From contig NW_027480468.1 in assembly GCF_051401765.1 (NCBI RefSeq), positions 2,666,001 through 2,730,000 on the forward strand: 64,000 nucleotides of DNA, read 5' to 3'. This document shows, one piece after another, positions 53,701-64,000 of the stretch. Source of the DNA: Calliopsis andreniformis (lineage: Eukaryota; Arthropoda; Insecta; Hymenoptera; Andrenidae). Numbering within the stretch: position 1 is the stretch's first letter; each line of letters begins with the position of its first letter. The translations under genes and the position numbers were made by a program. Under the pieces are notes generated by a model, which saw nothing but the letters and a program-made list of their open reading frames with translations, searched no databases and was not told the origin of the DNA.

Positions 53701-54798
53701 TATTCTATTGAGGATTGAGGTTTGTCACCTGATTGTTCAGGACTGTGGGCTGGAGATTGAGGATTCAGGATTGAGGATTCAGGATTGAGTTTTGAGGACT
53801 GAGGATTGAGGATTGAGTATTGAAGATTGAGTATTGAGGATTGAAGATTGAGGATTGAGGATTCAGTGTTGAGGATTGAGGATTGAAGATTGAGGATTGG
53901 GGACTGAGTGTTGAGGGCTGAGTGATGAGAGTTGATGTTTGTGGATAGAGATTTGAAGATTGCAGATTGAGTATTGCGTATGGAAAGCTCTCAACTGAGG
54001 ATATTCTAGTGAGGATTGAGGATTGACAACTGATTGTTGAGGACTGAGGGTTGAAGATTGAGGATTCAGGATTGAGGATTCAGGATTGTGGTTTGGGGAC
54101 TGAGGATTGAGGATTGAGGATTGAGGATTGAGGATTGAGGTTTGAGGATTGAAGATTGAGGATTGGGTATTGAGGATTGAACATTGAGGATTGAGGATTG
54201 AGGATTGAGGATTGAGGATTGAGAATTGAAGATTGAATATTGATGATTGAAGATTGAGGATTGAGGATTGAGTGTTGTGGATTGAGGACGAGGACTGAGG
54301 GTTGAGTATTGATGTTTGAGGTCTGAGGATTGAGGATTGAGGATTGAGAATTGAGGATTGAGGATTGAGGATTGAAGATTGAGGATTGGTTATTGAGGAT
54401 TGAAGAATGAGGACTGAGGGTTGAGGATTGAGGATTGAGGAATGAAGATTGAGTATTGAGGATTGAAGATTGAGGATTGATGAATGAGGATTGAGGAATG
54501 AAGATTGAAGATCGAGGATTGAGGACTGAGGATTAAAGATTGAGTATTGAGGATTGAAGATTGAGGATTGATGATTGAGGATTGAGGATTGGGGATTGAG
54601 GACTGAGGATTGAGGATTGAGTATTGAAGATTGAGGGTTGATGATTGAGGATTGAGGATTGAAGATTGAGAATTGAGGATTGAGGATTGAACGTTGAGGA
54701 CTGAGTGTTGAGGGTTGAGTGATGAGAATTGATGTTTGTGGATAGAGATTTGAAGATTGCAGATTGAGTATTGAGTATTGAAATCTGTGAATTGAGGA
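50692..54798 (+). repeat. 4,107-bp tandem repeat, copy 2
   Basis: Near-identical to copy 1. One difference I noticed is GTGTTGAAGATTG near 51,020 where copy 1 has GTGTTGATGATTG near 46,913. The corresponding site at about 62,608 agrees with copy 2, so copy 1 probably mutated after the duplications. Confidence 0.87.
51217..52854 (+). repeat. 819-bp tandem duplication inside the second 4,107-bp unit
   Basis: Cores at 51217, 52036 and 52855 carry the same three distinguishing words as 47110, 47929 and 48748. The 819-bp tandem was therefore already present when the 4,107-bp unit was duplicated. Confidence 0.88.
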
Positions 54799-55490
54799 TA
54801 TTCTATTGAGGATTGAGGATTGTCACCTGATTGTTGAGGACTGAGGGCTGAAGATTGAGGATTCAGGATTGAGGATTCAGGATTGAGGATTCAGAATTGA
54901 GGTTTGAGTACTGAGGATTGAGGATTGAGGATTGAAGATTGAGTATTGAGGATTGAAGATTGAGGATTGAGGATTGAGTGTTGAGGATTGAGGATGAGGG
55001 CTGAGGGTTGAGGATTGAAGTTTAAGGACTGAGGCCTGAGGATTGAGGATTGAGAATTGAGGATTGAGGATTGAGGATTGAAGATTGAGGATTGGGTATT
55101 GAGGATTGAAGGATGAGGATTGAGGATTGAGGATTGAGGATTGAGGATTGAAGATTGAATATTGAGGTTTGAAGACTGACGATTGAGGGTTGAGGATTGA
55201 GGATTGAGGATTGAGGATTGAGGATTGAGGGTTGAGGATTAAGGATTGAGAATTGAGGATTGAGGATTGAGGATTGAGGATTAAAGATTGAGGATTGGGT
55301 ATTGAGGATTGAGGATTGAGGATTTAAGATTGAGTATTGAGGATTGAAGATTGAGGATTGGGGATTGAGGATTGAGGATTGAACATTGAGGACTGAGTGT
55401 TGAGTGTTGAGTGATGAGAATTGATGTTTGTGGATAGGGATTTGAAGATTGCAGATTGAGTATTGAGTATTGAAAACTGTGAATTGAGGG

Positions 55491-58344
55491 TATTCTATTG
55501 AGGATTGAGGATTGTCACCTGATTGTACAGGACTGAGGGCTGGAGATTGAGGATTCAGGATCGAGGATTCAGAATTGAGGTTTGAGGACTGAGGATTGAG
55601 GATTGAGGATTGAAGATTGAATATTGATGATTGAAGATTGAGGATTGAGGATGGAGGGTTGGGGATTGAGAATTGAGGATTGAGGATTGAGGATTGAAGA
55701 TTGTGGATTGGGTATTGAGGATTGAGGATTGAGGATTTAAGATTGAGTATTGAGGATTGAAGATTGAGAATTGAGGATTGAGGATTGAACATTGAGGACT
55801 GAGTGTTGAGTGTTGAGTGATGAGTATTGATGTTTGTGGATAGAGATTTGTAGATTGCAGATTGAGTATTGAGTATTGAAAACTGTGAATTGAGGATATT
55901 CTATTGAGGATTGAGGATTGTCACCTGATTGTTGAGGACTGAGGGCTGAAGATTGAGGATTCAGGATTGAGGATTCAGGATTGAGGATTCAGAATTGAGG
56001 TTTGAGGATTGAAGATTGAGTATTGAGGATTTAAGATTGCGGATTGAGGACTGAGGGTTGAGGATTGAGGATTGAGGATTGCGTGTTGAGGATTGAAGAT
56101 TGAAGGTTGAGGATTGAGGACTGAGGATTAAAGACTGAGTATTGAGGATTGAAGATTGAGGATTGATGATTGAGGATTGAGGATTGAGTATTGAGGATTG
56201 AGGATTGAGGATTGAGTATTGAAGATTGAGGATTGATGATTGAGGATTGAGGATTGAGGATTGAGGATTGAAGATTGAGGATTTTGTATTGCGGATTGAA
56301 CATTGAGGATTGAAGGTTGTGGATTGGGTATTGAGGATTGAGGATTGAGAATTTAAGATTGAGTATTGAGGATTGAAGATTGAGGATTGAGGATTGAGGG
56401 TTGAGGATTGAGGATGAGGGCTGAGGGTTGAGGATTGAGGTTTAAGGACTGAGGACTGAGGATTGAGGATTGAGAATTGAGGATTGAGGATTGAGGATTG
56501 AAGATTGAGGATTGGGTATTGAGGATTGAAGGATGAGGATTGAGGATTGAGGATTGAGGATTGAGGATTGAGGATTGAAGATTGAATATTGAGGTTTGAA
56601 GACTGACGATTGAGGGTTGAGGATTGAGGATTGAGGATTGAGGATTGAGGATTGAGGGTTGAGGATTAAGGATTGAGAATTGAGGATTGAGGATTGAGGG
56701 TTGAGGATTGAAGATTGAGGATTGGGTATTGAGGATTGAGGATTGACGATTTAAGATTGAGTATTGAGGATTGAAGATTGAGGATTGGGGATTGAGGATT
56801 GAGGATTGAACATTGAGGACTGAGTGTTGAGTGTTGAGTGATGAGAATTGATGTTTGTGGATAGGGATTTGAAGATTGCAGATTGAGTATTGAGTATTGA
56901 AAACTGTGAATTGAGGGTATTCTATTGAGGATTGAGGATTGTCACCTGATTGTACAGGACTGAGGGCTGGAGATTGAGGATTCAGGATCGAGGATTCAGA
57001 ATTGAGGTTTGAGGACTGAGGATTGAGGATTGAGGATTGAAGATTGAATATTGATGATTGAAGATTGAGGATTGAGGATGGAGGGTTGGGGATTGAGAAT
57101 TGAGGATTGAGGATTGAGGATTGAAGATTGTGGATTGGGTATTGAGGATTGAGGATTGAGGATTTAAGATTGAGTATTGAGGATTGAAGATTGAGAATTG
57201 AGGATTGAGGATTGAACATTGAGGACTGAGTGTTGAGTGTTGAGTGATGAGTATTGATGTTTGTGGATAGAGATTTGTAGATTGCAGATTGAGTATTGAG
57301 TATTGAAAACTGTGAATTGAGGATATTCTATTGAGGATTGAGGATTGTCACCTGATTGTTGAGGACTGAGGGCTGAAGATTGAGGATTCAGGATTGAGGA
57401 TTCAGGATTGAGGATTCAGAATTGAGGTTTGAGGATTGAAGATTGAGTATTGAGGATTTAAGATTGCGGATTGAGGACTGAGGGTTGAGGATTGAGGATT
57501 GAGGATTGCGTGTTGAGGATTGAAGATTGAAGGTTGAGGATTGAGGACTGAGGATTAAAGACTGAGTATTGAGGATTGAAGATTGAGGATTGATGATTGA
57601 GGATTGAGGATTGAGTATTGAGGATTGAGGATTGAGGATTGAGTATTGAAGATTGAGGATTGATGATTGAGGATTGAGGATTGAGGATTGAGGATTGAAG
57701 ATTGAGGATTTTGTATTGCGGATTGAACATTGAGGATTGAAGGTTGTGGATTGGGTATTGAGGATTGAGGATTGAGAATTTAAGATTGAGTATTGAGGAT
57801 TGAAGATTGAGGATTGAGGATTGAGGGTTGAGGATTGAGGATGAGGGCTGAGGGTTGAGGATTGAGGTTTAAGGACTGAGGACTGAGGATTGAGGATTGA
57901 GAATTGAGGATTGAGGATTGAGGATTGAAGATTGAGGATTGGGTATTGAGGATTGAAGGATGAGGATTGAGGATTGAGGATTGAGGATTGAGGATTGAGG
58001 ATTGAAGATTGAATATTGAGGTTTGAAGACTGACGATTGAGGGTTGAGGATTGAGGATTGAGGATTGAGGATTGAGGATTGAGGGTTGAGGATTAAGGAT
58101 TGAGAATTGAGGATTGAGGATTGAGGGTTGAGGATTGAAGATTGAGGATTGGGTATTGAGGATTGAGGATTGACGATTTAAGATTGAGTATTGAGGATTG
58201 AAGATTGAGGATTGAGGATTGAGGATTGAGGATTGAACATTGAGGACTGAGTGTTGAGTGTTGAGTGATGAGAATTGATATTTGTGGATAGAGATTTGAA
58301 GATTGCAGATTGAGTATTGAGTATTGAAAACTGTGAATTGAGGG
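55491..58344 (+). repeat. 1,427-bp tandem duplication (two units)
   Basis: Cores 55491, 56918 and 58345, and 55897 with 57324, are 1,427 bp apart. One TGAGGG unit per period (56415, 57842) makes this one short of 204 heptads. The first period boundary has GGATTGGGGATTGAGG where the second has plain heptads, so the copies are close but not identical. Confidence 0.83.
55796..56010 (+). repeat. Chimeric class A core at a block switch
   Basis: Up to the landmark (55897) this core follows the one at 39698 at offset 16,199. To its right it has GAGGATTGTCACC and three GATTCAG words, as in the cores at 38600 and 54799. Beyond it the sequence joins material paralogous to about 40.3 kb. The copy at 57324 repeats this arrangement through the 1,427-bp tandem. 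Confidence 0.65.
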
Positions 58345-58865
58345 TATTCTATTCAGGATTGAGGATTGTCACCTGATTGTACAGGACTGAGGGCTGGAGA
58401 TTGAGGATTCAGGATCGAGGATTCAGAATGAAGCTTGAGGACTGAGGACTGAGGATTGAGGATTGAGTATTGAAGATTGAGGATTGATGATTGAGGATTG
58501 AGGACTGAAGATTGAGAATTGAGGATTGAGGATTGAACGTCGAGGACTGAGTATTGAGGGTTGAGTGATGAGAATTGATGTTTGTGGATAGAGATTTGAA
58601 GATTGCAGATTGAGTATTGAGTATTGAAATCTGTGAAATGAGGATATTCTATTGAGGATTGAGGATTGTCACCTGATTGTTGAGGACTGAGGGCTGAAGA
58701 TTGAGGATTCAGGATTGAGGATTCAGAATTGAGGTTTGAGTACTGAGGGTTGAGGATTGAAGATTGAGGATTGGGTATTGAGGATTGAGGATTGACGATT
58801 TAAGATTGAGTATTGAGGATTGAAGATTGAGGATTGAGGATTGAGGATTGAGGATTGAACATTGA

Positions 58866-59070
58866 GGACTGAGTGTTGAGTGTTGAGTGATGAGAATTGA
58901 TATTTGTGGATAGAGATTTGAAGATTGCAGATTGAGTATTGAGTATTGAAAACTGTGAATTGAGGGTATTCTATTGAGGATTGAGGTTTGTCACCTGATT
59001 GTTCAGGACTGGGGGGTGGAGATTGAGGATTCAGGATTGCGGATTCAGGATTGAGGTTTGAGTACTGAGG
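58866..59070 (+). repeat. Junction core of the 15,695-bp duplication
   Basis: The left half carries GATATTTGTGG and GGGTATTCT, as in the core at 43957. The right half carries GAGGTTTGTCACC and GACTGGGGGGTGG, as in the core at 43272. It marks where the sequence returns to the start of the 43,272-onward unit. Confidence 0.75.
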
Positions 59071-62000
59071 ATTGAGGATTGAGGATTGAAGATTGAGTAT
59101 TGAGGATTGAAGATTGAGGATTGAGGATTGAGGGTTGAGGATTGAGGATGAGGGCTGAGGGTTGAGGATTGAGGTTTAAGGACTGAGGACTGAGGATTGA
59201 GGATTGAGAATTGAGGATTGAGGATTGAGGATTGAAGATTGAGGATTGGGTATTGAGGATTGAAGGATGAGGATTGAGGATTGAGGATTGAGGATTGAGG
59301 ATTGAGGATTGAAGATTGAATATTGAGGTTTGAAGACTGACGATTGAGGGTTGAGGATTGAGGATTGAGGATTGAGGATTGAGGATTGAGGGTTGAGGAT
59401 TAAGGATTGAGAATTGAGGATTGAGGATTGAGGGTTGAGGATTGAAGATTGAGGATTGGGTATTGAGGATTGAGGATTGACGATTTAAGATTGAGTATTG
59501 AGGATTGAAGATTGAGGATTGAGGATTGAGGATTGAGTATTGAACATTGAGGACTGAGTGTTGAGTGTTGAGTGATGAGAATTGATATTTGTGGATAGAG
59601 ATTTGAAGATTGCAGATTGAGTATTGAGTATTGAAAACTGTGAATTGAGGGTATTCTATTGAGGATTGAGGATTGTCACCTGATTGTACAGGACTGAGGG
59701 CTGGAGATTGAGGATTCAGGATCGAGGATTCAGAATGAAGCTTGAGGACTGAGGACTGAGGATTGAGGATTGAGTATTGAAGATTGAGGATTGATGATTG
59801 AGGATTGAGGACTGAAGATTGAGAATTGAGGATTGAGGATTGAACGTCGAGGACTGAGTGTTGAGGGTTGAGTGATGAGAATTGATGTTTGTGGATAGAG
59901 ATTTGAAGATTGCAGATTGAGTATTGAGTATTGAAATCTGTGAAATGAGGATATTCTATTGAGGATTGAGGATTGTCACCTGATTGTTGAGGACTGAGGG
60001 CTGAAGATTGAGGATTCAGGATTGAGGATTCAGAATTGAGGTTTGAGTACTGAGGATTGAGGATTGAGGATTGAAGATTGAGTATTGAGGATTGAAGATT
60101 GAGGATTGAGGATTGAGGGTTGAGGATTGAGGATGAGGGCTGAGGGTTGAGGATTGAGGTTTAAGGACTGAGGACTGAGGATTGAGGATTGTGAATTGAG
60201 GATTGAGGATTGAGGATTGAAGATTGAGGATTGGGTATTGAGGATTCAAGGATGAGGATTGAGGATTGAGGATTGAGGATTGAGGATTGAAGATTGAATA
60301 TTGAGGTTTGAAGACTGACGATTGAGGGTTGAGGATTGAGGATTGAGGATTGAGGATTGAGGGTTGAGGATTAAGGATTGAGAATTGAGGATTGAGGATT
60401 GAGGATTGAGGATTAAAGATTGAGGATTGGGTATTGAGGATTGAGGATTGAGTATTTAAGATTGAGTATTGAGGATTGAAGATTGAGGATTGAGGATTGA
60501 GGATTGAGGATTGAACATTGAGGACTGAGTGTTGAGTGTTGAGTGATGAGAATTGATGTTTGTGGATAGAGATTTGAAGATTGCAGATTGAGTATTGAGT
60601 ATTGAAAACTGTGAATTGAGGGTATTCTATTCAGGATTGAGGATTGTCACCTGATTGTACAGGACTGAGGGCTGGAGATTGAGGATTCAGGATCGAGGAT
60701 TCAGAATTGAGGTTTGAGGACTGAGGATTGAGGATTGAGGATTGAAGATTGAGTATTGAGGATTGAAGATTGAGGATTGAGGATTGAAGATTGAGGATTG
60801 GTTATTGAGGATTGAAGAATGAGGACTGAGGGTTGAGTATTGAGAATTGAGGATTGAAGATTGAGTATTGAGGATTTAAGATTGCGGATTGAGGTCTGAG
60901 GATTGAGGATTGAGGATTGAGGATTGCGTGTTGAGGATTGAAGATTGAAGATTGAGCATTGAGGACTGAGGATTAAAGACTGAGTATTGAGGATTGAAGA
61001 TTGAATATTGATGATTGAAGATTGAGGATTGAGGACTGAGGATTGAGGATTGAGGATTGAGGATTGCGTGTTGAGGATTGAAGATTGAAGATTGAGCATT
61101 GAGGACTGAGGATTAAATACTGAGTATTGAGGATTGAAGATTGAATATTGATGATTGAAGATTGAGGATTGAGTATTGAGTGTTGCGGATTGAGGACGAG
61201 GACTGAGGGTTGAGTATTGATGTTTGAGGTCTGAGGATTGAGGATTGAGGATTGAGAATTGAGGATTGAGGAATGAGGATTGAAGATTGAGGATTGGTTA
61301 TTGAGGATTGAAGAATGATGACTGAGGGTTGAGGATTGAGGATTGAGGATTGAGGTTTGTGGATTGATGATTGAGTATTGAGGATTGAAGGTTGAGGATT
61401 GAGGATTGAGGATTGAGGATTGAGGATTGATGATTGAGGATTGGGGACTGAGTGTTGAGGTTTGAGTGATGAGAATTGATGTTTGTGGATAGAGATTTAA
61501 AGATTACAGATTCAGTATTGAGTATTGAAAACTGTGAATTGATGATATTCTATTGAGGATTGAGAATTGACAACTGATTGTTGAGGACTGAGGTCTGAAG
61601 ATTGAGGATTCACGATTGAGGATTCAGGATTGAGGTTTGAGGACTGAGGATTGAGGATTGAGGAGAGAGGATTGAGGATTGAGGATTGAGGATTGAAGAT
61701 TGGGTATTGGGTATTGCTGATTGAACATTGAGGAATGAGGATTGAGGATTGAGGATTGAGAATTGAGGACTGAAGATTGAATGTTGATGATTGAAGATTG
61801 AGGATTGAGGATTGAGCGTTGTGGATTGAGGACGAGGACTGAGGGTTGAGTATTGATGTTTGAGGTCTGAGGATTGAGGATTGAGGGTTGAGGATTGAGG
61901 ATTGAGGATTGAAGATTGAGGATTAAGGATTGAGTATTGAGGATTGAAGATTGAGGATTGATGATTGAGGATTGAGGATTGAGGATTGAGGATTGAGGAT

Positions 62001-64000
62001 TGAGGATTGAGTATTGAAGATTGAGGATTGATGACAGAGGATTGAGGATTGAGGATTGAGGATTGAGTATTCTGGATTGAGGATTGAAGATTGAGGATTG
62101 AGGATTGAGGATTGAGGATTATAGATTGAGTATTGAGGATTGAAGGTTGAGAATTGAGGTTTGAGGATTGAACGTTGAGGACTGAGTGTTGAGGGTTGAG
62201 TGATGAGAATTGATGTTTGTGGATAGTGATTTGAAGATTGCAGATTGAGTATTGAGTATTGAAAATTGTGAATTGAGGATATTCTATTGAGGATTGAGGA
62301 TTGTCACCTGATTGTTGAGGACTGAGGGCTGAAGATTGAGGATTCAGGATTGAGAATTCAGAATTGAGGTTTGAGGACTGAGGATTGAAGATTGAGGATT
62401 GAAGATTGAGTATTGAGGATTGAATATTGCGGATTGAGGACTGAGGATTGAGGATTGAGGATTGAGGATTGCGGGTTGAGGATTGAAGATTGAAGATTCA
62501 GGATTGAGGACTGAGGATTAAAGATTGAGTATTGAGGATTGAAGATTGATGATTCATGATTGAGGATTGAGGATTGAGTATTGAGGATTGAGGATTGAGG
62601 ATTTAGTGTTGAAGATTGAGGATTGATGATTGAGGATTGAGGATTTAAGAATGAGTATTGAGGATTGAAGATTGAGAATTGAGGATTGAGGATTGAACAT
62701 TGAAGACTGAGTGTTGAGTGTTGAGTGATGAGAACTGATGTTTGTGGATGGAGATTTGAAGATTGCAGATTGAGTATTGAGTATTGAAAACTGTGAATTG
62801 AGGATATTCTACTGAGGATTGAGGATTGTCTCCTGATTGTTCAGGACTGAGGGCTGGAGATTGAGGATTCAGGATCGAGGATTCAGAATTGAGGTTTGAG
62901 GACTGAGGATTGAGGATTGAGGATTGAGGATTCAAGATTGAGTATTGAGGATTGAAGATTGAGGATTGAGGATTGAGGGTTGAGGATTGAGGATTGAAGA
63001 TTGAGGATTAGGGACTGAGTGTTGAGGGTTGAGTGATGAGAATTGAAGTTTGTGGATAGAGATTTGAAGATTGCAGATTGAGTATTGCGTGTGGAAAGCT
63101 CTGAACAGAGGATACTCTAGTGAGGATTGAGGATTGACAACTCATTGTTGAGGACTGAGGGCTGAAGATTGAGGATTCAGGATTGAGGATTCAGGATTGT
63201 GGTTTGAGGACTGAGGATTGAGGATTGAGGATTGAGGATTGATGATTGAGGATTGAGGATTGAAGATTGAGGATTGGGTATCGAGGATTGAACATTGAGG
63301 AATGAGGATTGAGGATTGAAGATTGATGATTGATGATTGAGGAATGAGGATTGAGTATTGAGGATTGAGGATTGAGGATTGAGTATTGAAGATTGAGGAT
63401 TGATGATTGAGGATTGAGGATTGAAGATTGAGGATTGGGTATTGAGGATTGAGGATTGAGGATTTAAGATTGAGTATTGAGGATTGAAGATTGAGAACTG
63501 AGGATTGAGGATTGAACATTGAGGACTGAGTGTTGAGTGTTGAGTGATGAGAACTGTTGTTTGTGGATAGAGATTTGAAGATTGCAGATTGAGTATTGAG
63601 TATTGAAAACTGTGAATTGAGGATATTCTACTGAGGATTGAGGATTGTCACCTAATTGTTCAGGACTGAGGGCTGGAGATTGAGGATTCAGGATCGAGGA
63701 TTCAGAATTGAGGTTTGAGGACTGAGGATTGAGGATTGAGGATTGAGGATTGAAGATTCAGTATTGAGGATTAAAGATTGAGGATTGAGGATTGAGGGTT
63801 GAGGATTGAGGATTGAAGATTGAGGATTAGGGACTGAGTGTTGAGGGTTGAGTGATGAGAATTGATGTTTGTGGATAGAGATTTGAAGATTGCAGATTGA
63901 GTATTGCGTATGGAAAGCTCTGAACAGAGGATACTCTAGTGAGGATTGAGGATTGACAACTCATTGTTGAGGACTGAGGGCTGAAGATTGAGGATTCAGG
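58967..64000 (+). repeat. 15,695-bp higher-order unit, copy 2 (truncated by window end)
   Basis: Matches 43,272-48,305 over 5,034 bp. I noticed only scattered substitutions, for example GATTAAATAC at about 61,117 against GATTAAAGAC, GCGTGTGG against GCGTATGG near 63,090, and TGAAGACTGAG against TGAGGACTGAG near 62,700. Cores: 58967, 59652, 59952, 60623, 61546, 62280, 62805, 63113, 63624 and 63932. Confidence 0.85.
62805..64000 (+). repeat. 819-bp tandem duplication, third location (cut by window end)
   Basis: Cores at 62805 and 63624 and class C cores at 63113 and 63932 are again 819 bp apart. The second unit runs off the window. Confidence 0.85.

Larger units (their letters stand above)
43272..58966 (+). 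repeat. 15,695-bp higher-order unit, copy 1
   Basis: The sequence from 43,272 reappears from 58,967 at a constant offset of 15,695 up to the window end. Within it lie the 819-, 4,107- and 1,427-bp tandems. The unit contains six CGAGGA, five TGAGGG and two TGAAGC hexamers; 15,695 plus 13 equals 2,244 times 7, so phase accounting closes exactly. Confidence 0.82.
1..64000 (+). repeat. Degenerate heptanucleotide satellite array (TTGAGGA / TCCTCAA), whole window
   Basis: The whole window reads as back-to-back 7-base words, about 9,100 of them, dominated by TTGAGGA with one- or two-base variants. The consensus + strand has three G, two A, two T and no C, so strand asymmetry is extreme and persistent. 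No unique sequence interrupts the array and both window edges lie inside it. Heptad phase is kept across the cores and slips only at 6-base units CGAGGA, TGAGGG and TGAAGC. Net phase change between landmarks equals the number of hexamers in every interval I counted. The + strand has a TGA every seven codons in all frames; the - strand has none in the consensus. I see no tRNA, rRNA, promoter, terminator, transposase or integrase. Confidence 0.99.

Noticed and set aside
1..64000. CRISPR array
   Set aside because: Repetition is regular, but there are no unique spacers between conserved repeats; the inter-core sequence is the same heptamer.
1..64000. Cyanobacterial or other bacterial short tandem heptamer repeat (STRR type)
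   Set aside because: Heptamer repeats of this kind are known in bacteria, but as short intergenic runs. 64 kb without a single gene does not fit well. I cannot exclude it from sequence alone.
1..64000. Canonical telomere
   Set aside because: No run of TTTAGGG, TTAGGG or TTAGG was seen, and the array is far too degenerate.
1..64000. Prion-like Asn/Gln-rich protein gene
   Set aside because: The - strand peptide is Asn/Gln/Ser-rich, but block lengths such as 685, 1,427 and 15,695 bp are not multiples of 3. Heptad phase, not reading frame, is what is kept.
1..64000. tRNA, rRNA, riboswitch or terminator structures
   Set aside because: The + strand is nearly C-free and cannot form the paired stems these need; nothing resembling their conserved sequences was seen.

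Overview
All 64,000 bases are one degenerate heptanucleotide satellite. I see no unique flank at either end, so the array is longer than the window. On the + strand the unit is TTGAGGA, on the - strand TCCTCAA. The first three letters (TTG) are fairly stable; the last four vary within a small vocabulary, for example TTGAAGA, TTGAGTA, TTGATGA, CTGAGGA, TTCAGGA, TTGCGGA and TTGGGTA. I find no gene, RNA gene, transposon or CRISPR array. The long stop-free frames on the - strand are an arithmetic result of the repeat and I do not annotate them as genes. The organism cannot be named. A tens-of-kilobase satellite with nested higher-order repeats is most typical of a eukaryotic chromosome (heterochromatin, subtelomere or pericentromere). 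Degenerate heptamer repeats also occur in bacteria, but usually as short intergenic runs.

The array is not uniform. A conserved core of about 205 bp, still written in heptads, recurs about 101 times by my count. I located each copy by a TATTCT (or TACTCT) landmark. The copies fall into four classes (A 56, B 14, C 19, D 7) plus five hybrid or partial copies. Two shorter conserved elements, each carrying a 6-base unit (CGAGGA or TGAGGG), lie between cores. The heptad phase is kept over kilobases and slips only where one of three hexamer units occurs (CGAGGA, TGAGGG, TGAAGC). This accounting closes exactly over every interval I checked, including three long ones (4,107, 15,695 and 16,199 bp).

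Layout: 1-20 kb is the more heterogeneous part, with 20 cores, older-looking duplicates (1-4.7 kb with 8.2-11.7 kb; 4.1-5.8 kb with 18.8-20.5 kb; 6.3-7.4 kb with 12.4-13.5 kb) and core-free gaps up to 2.2 kb. From 20 to 40 kb there are 36 cores and multi-kilobase blocks repeated at offsets of about 4.2 and 8.8 kb. From 40 to 64 kb there are 45 cores and nearly identical nested tandem duplications with periods of 819, 1,427, 4,107 and 15,695 bp.

The main biological point is how the array grows. The breakpoints of the 4,107-bp and 15,695-bp tandem duplications fall inside cores. The junction cores are chimeras of the two boundary cores in the orientation expected from unequal exchange. The core therefore looks like the exchange site that builds the higher-order structure, with the youngest expansion toward the right. 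Assembly error in such a repeat is the main alternative for the largest near-identical blocks.
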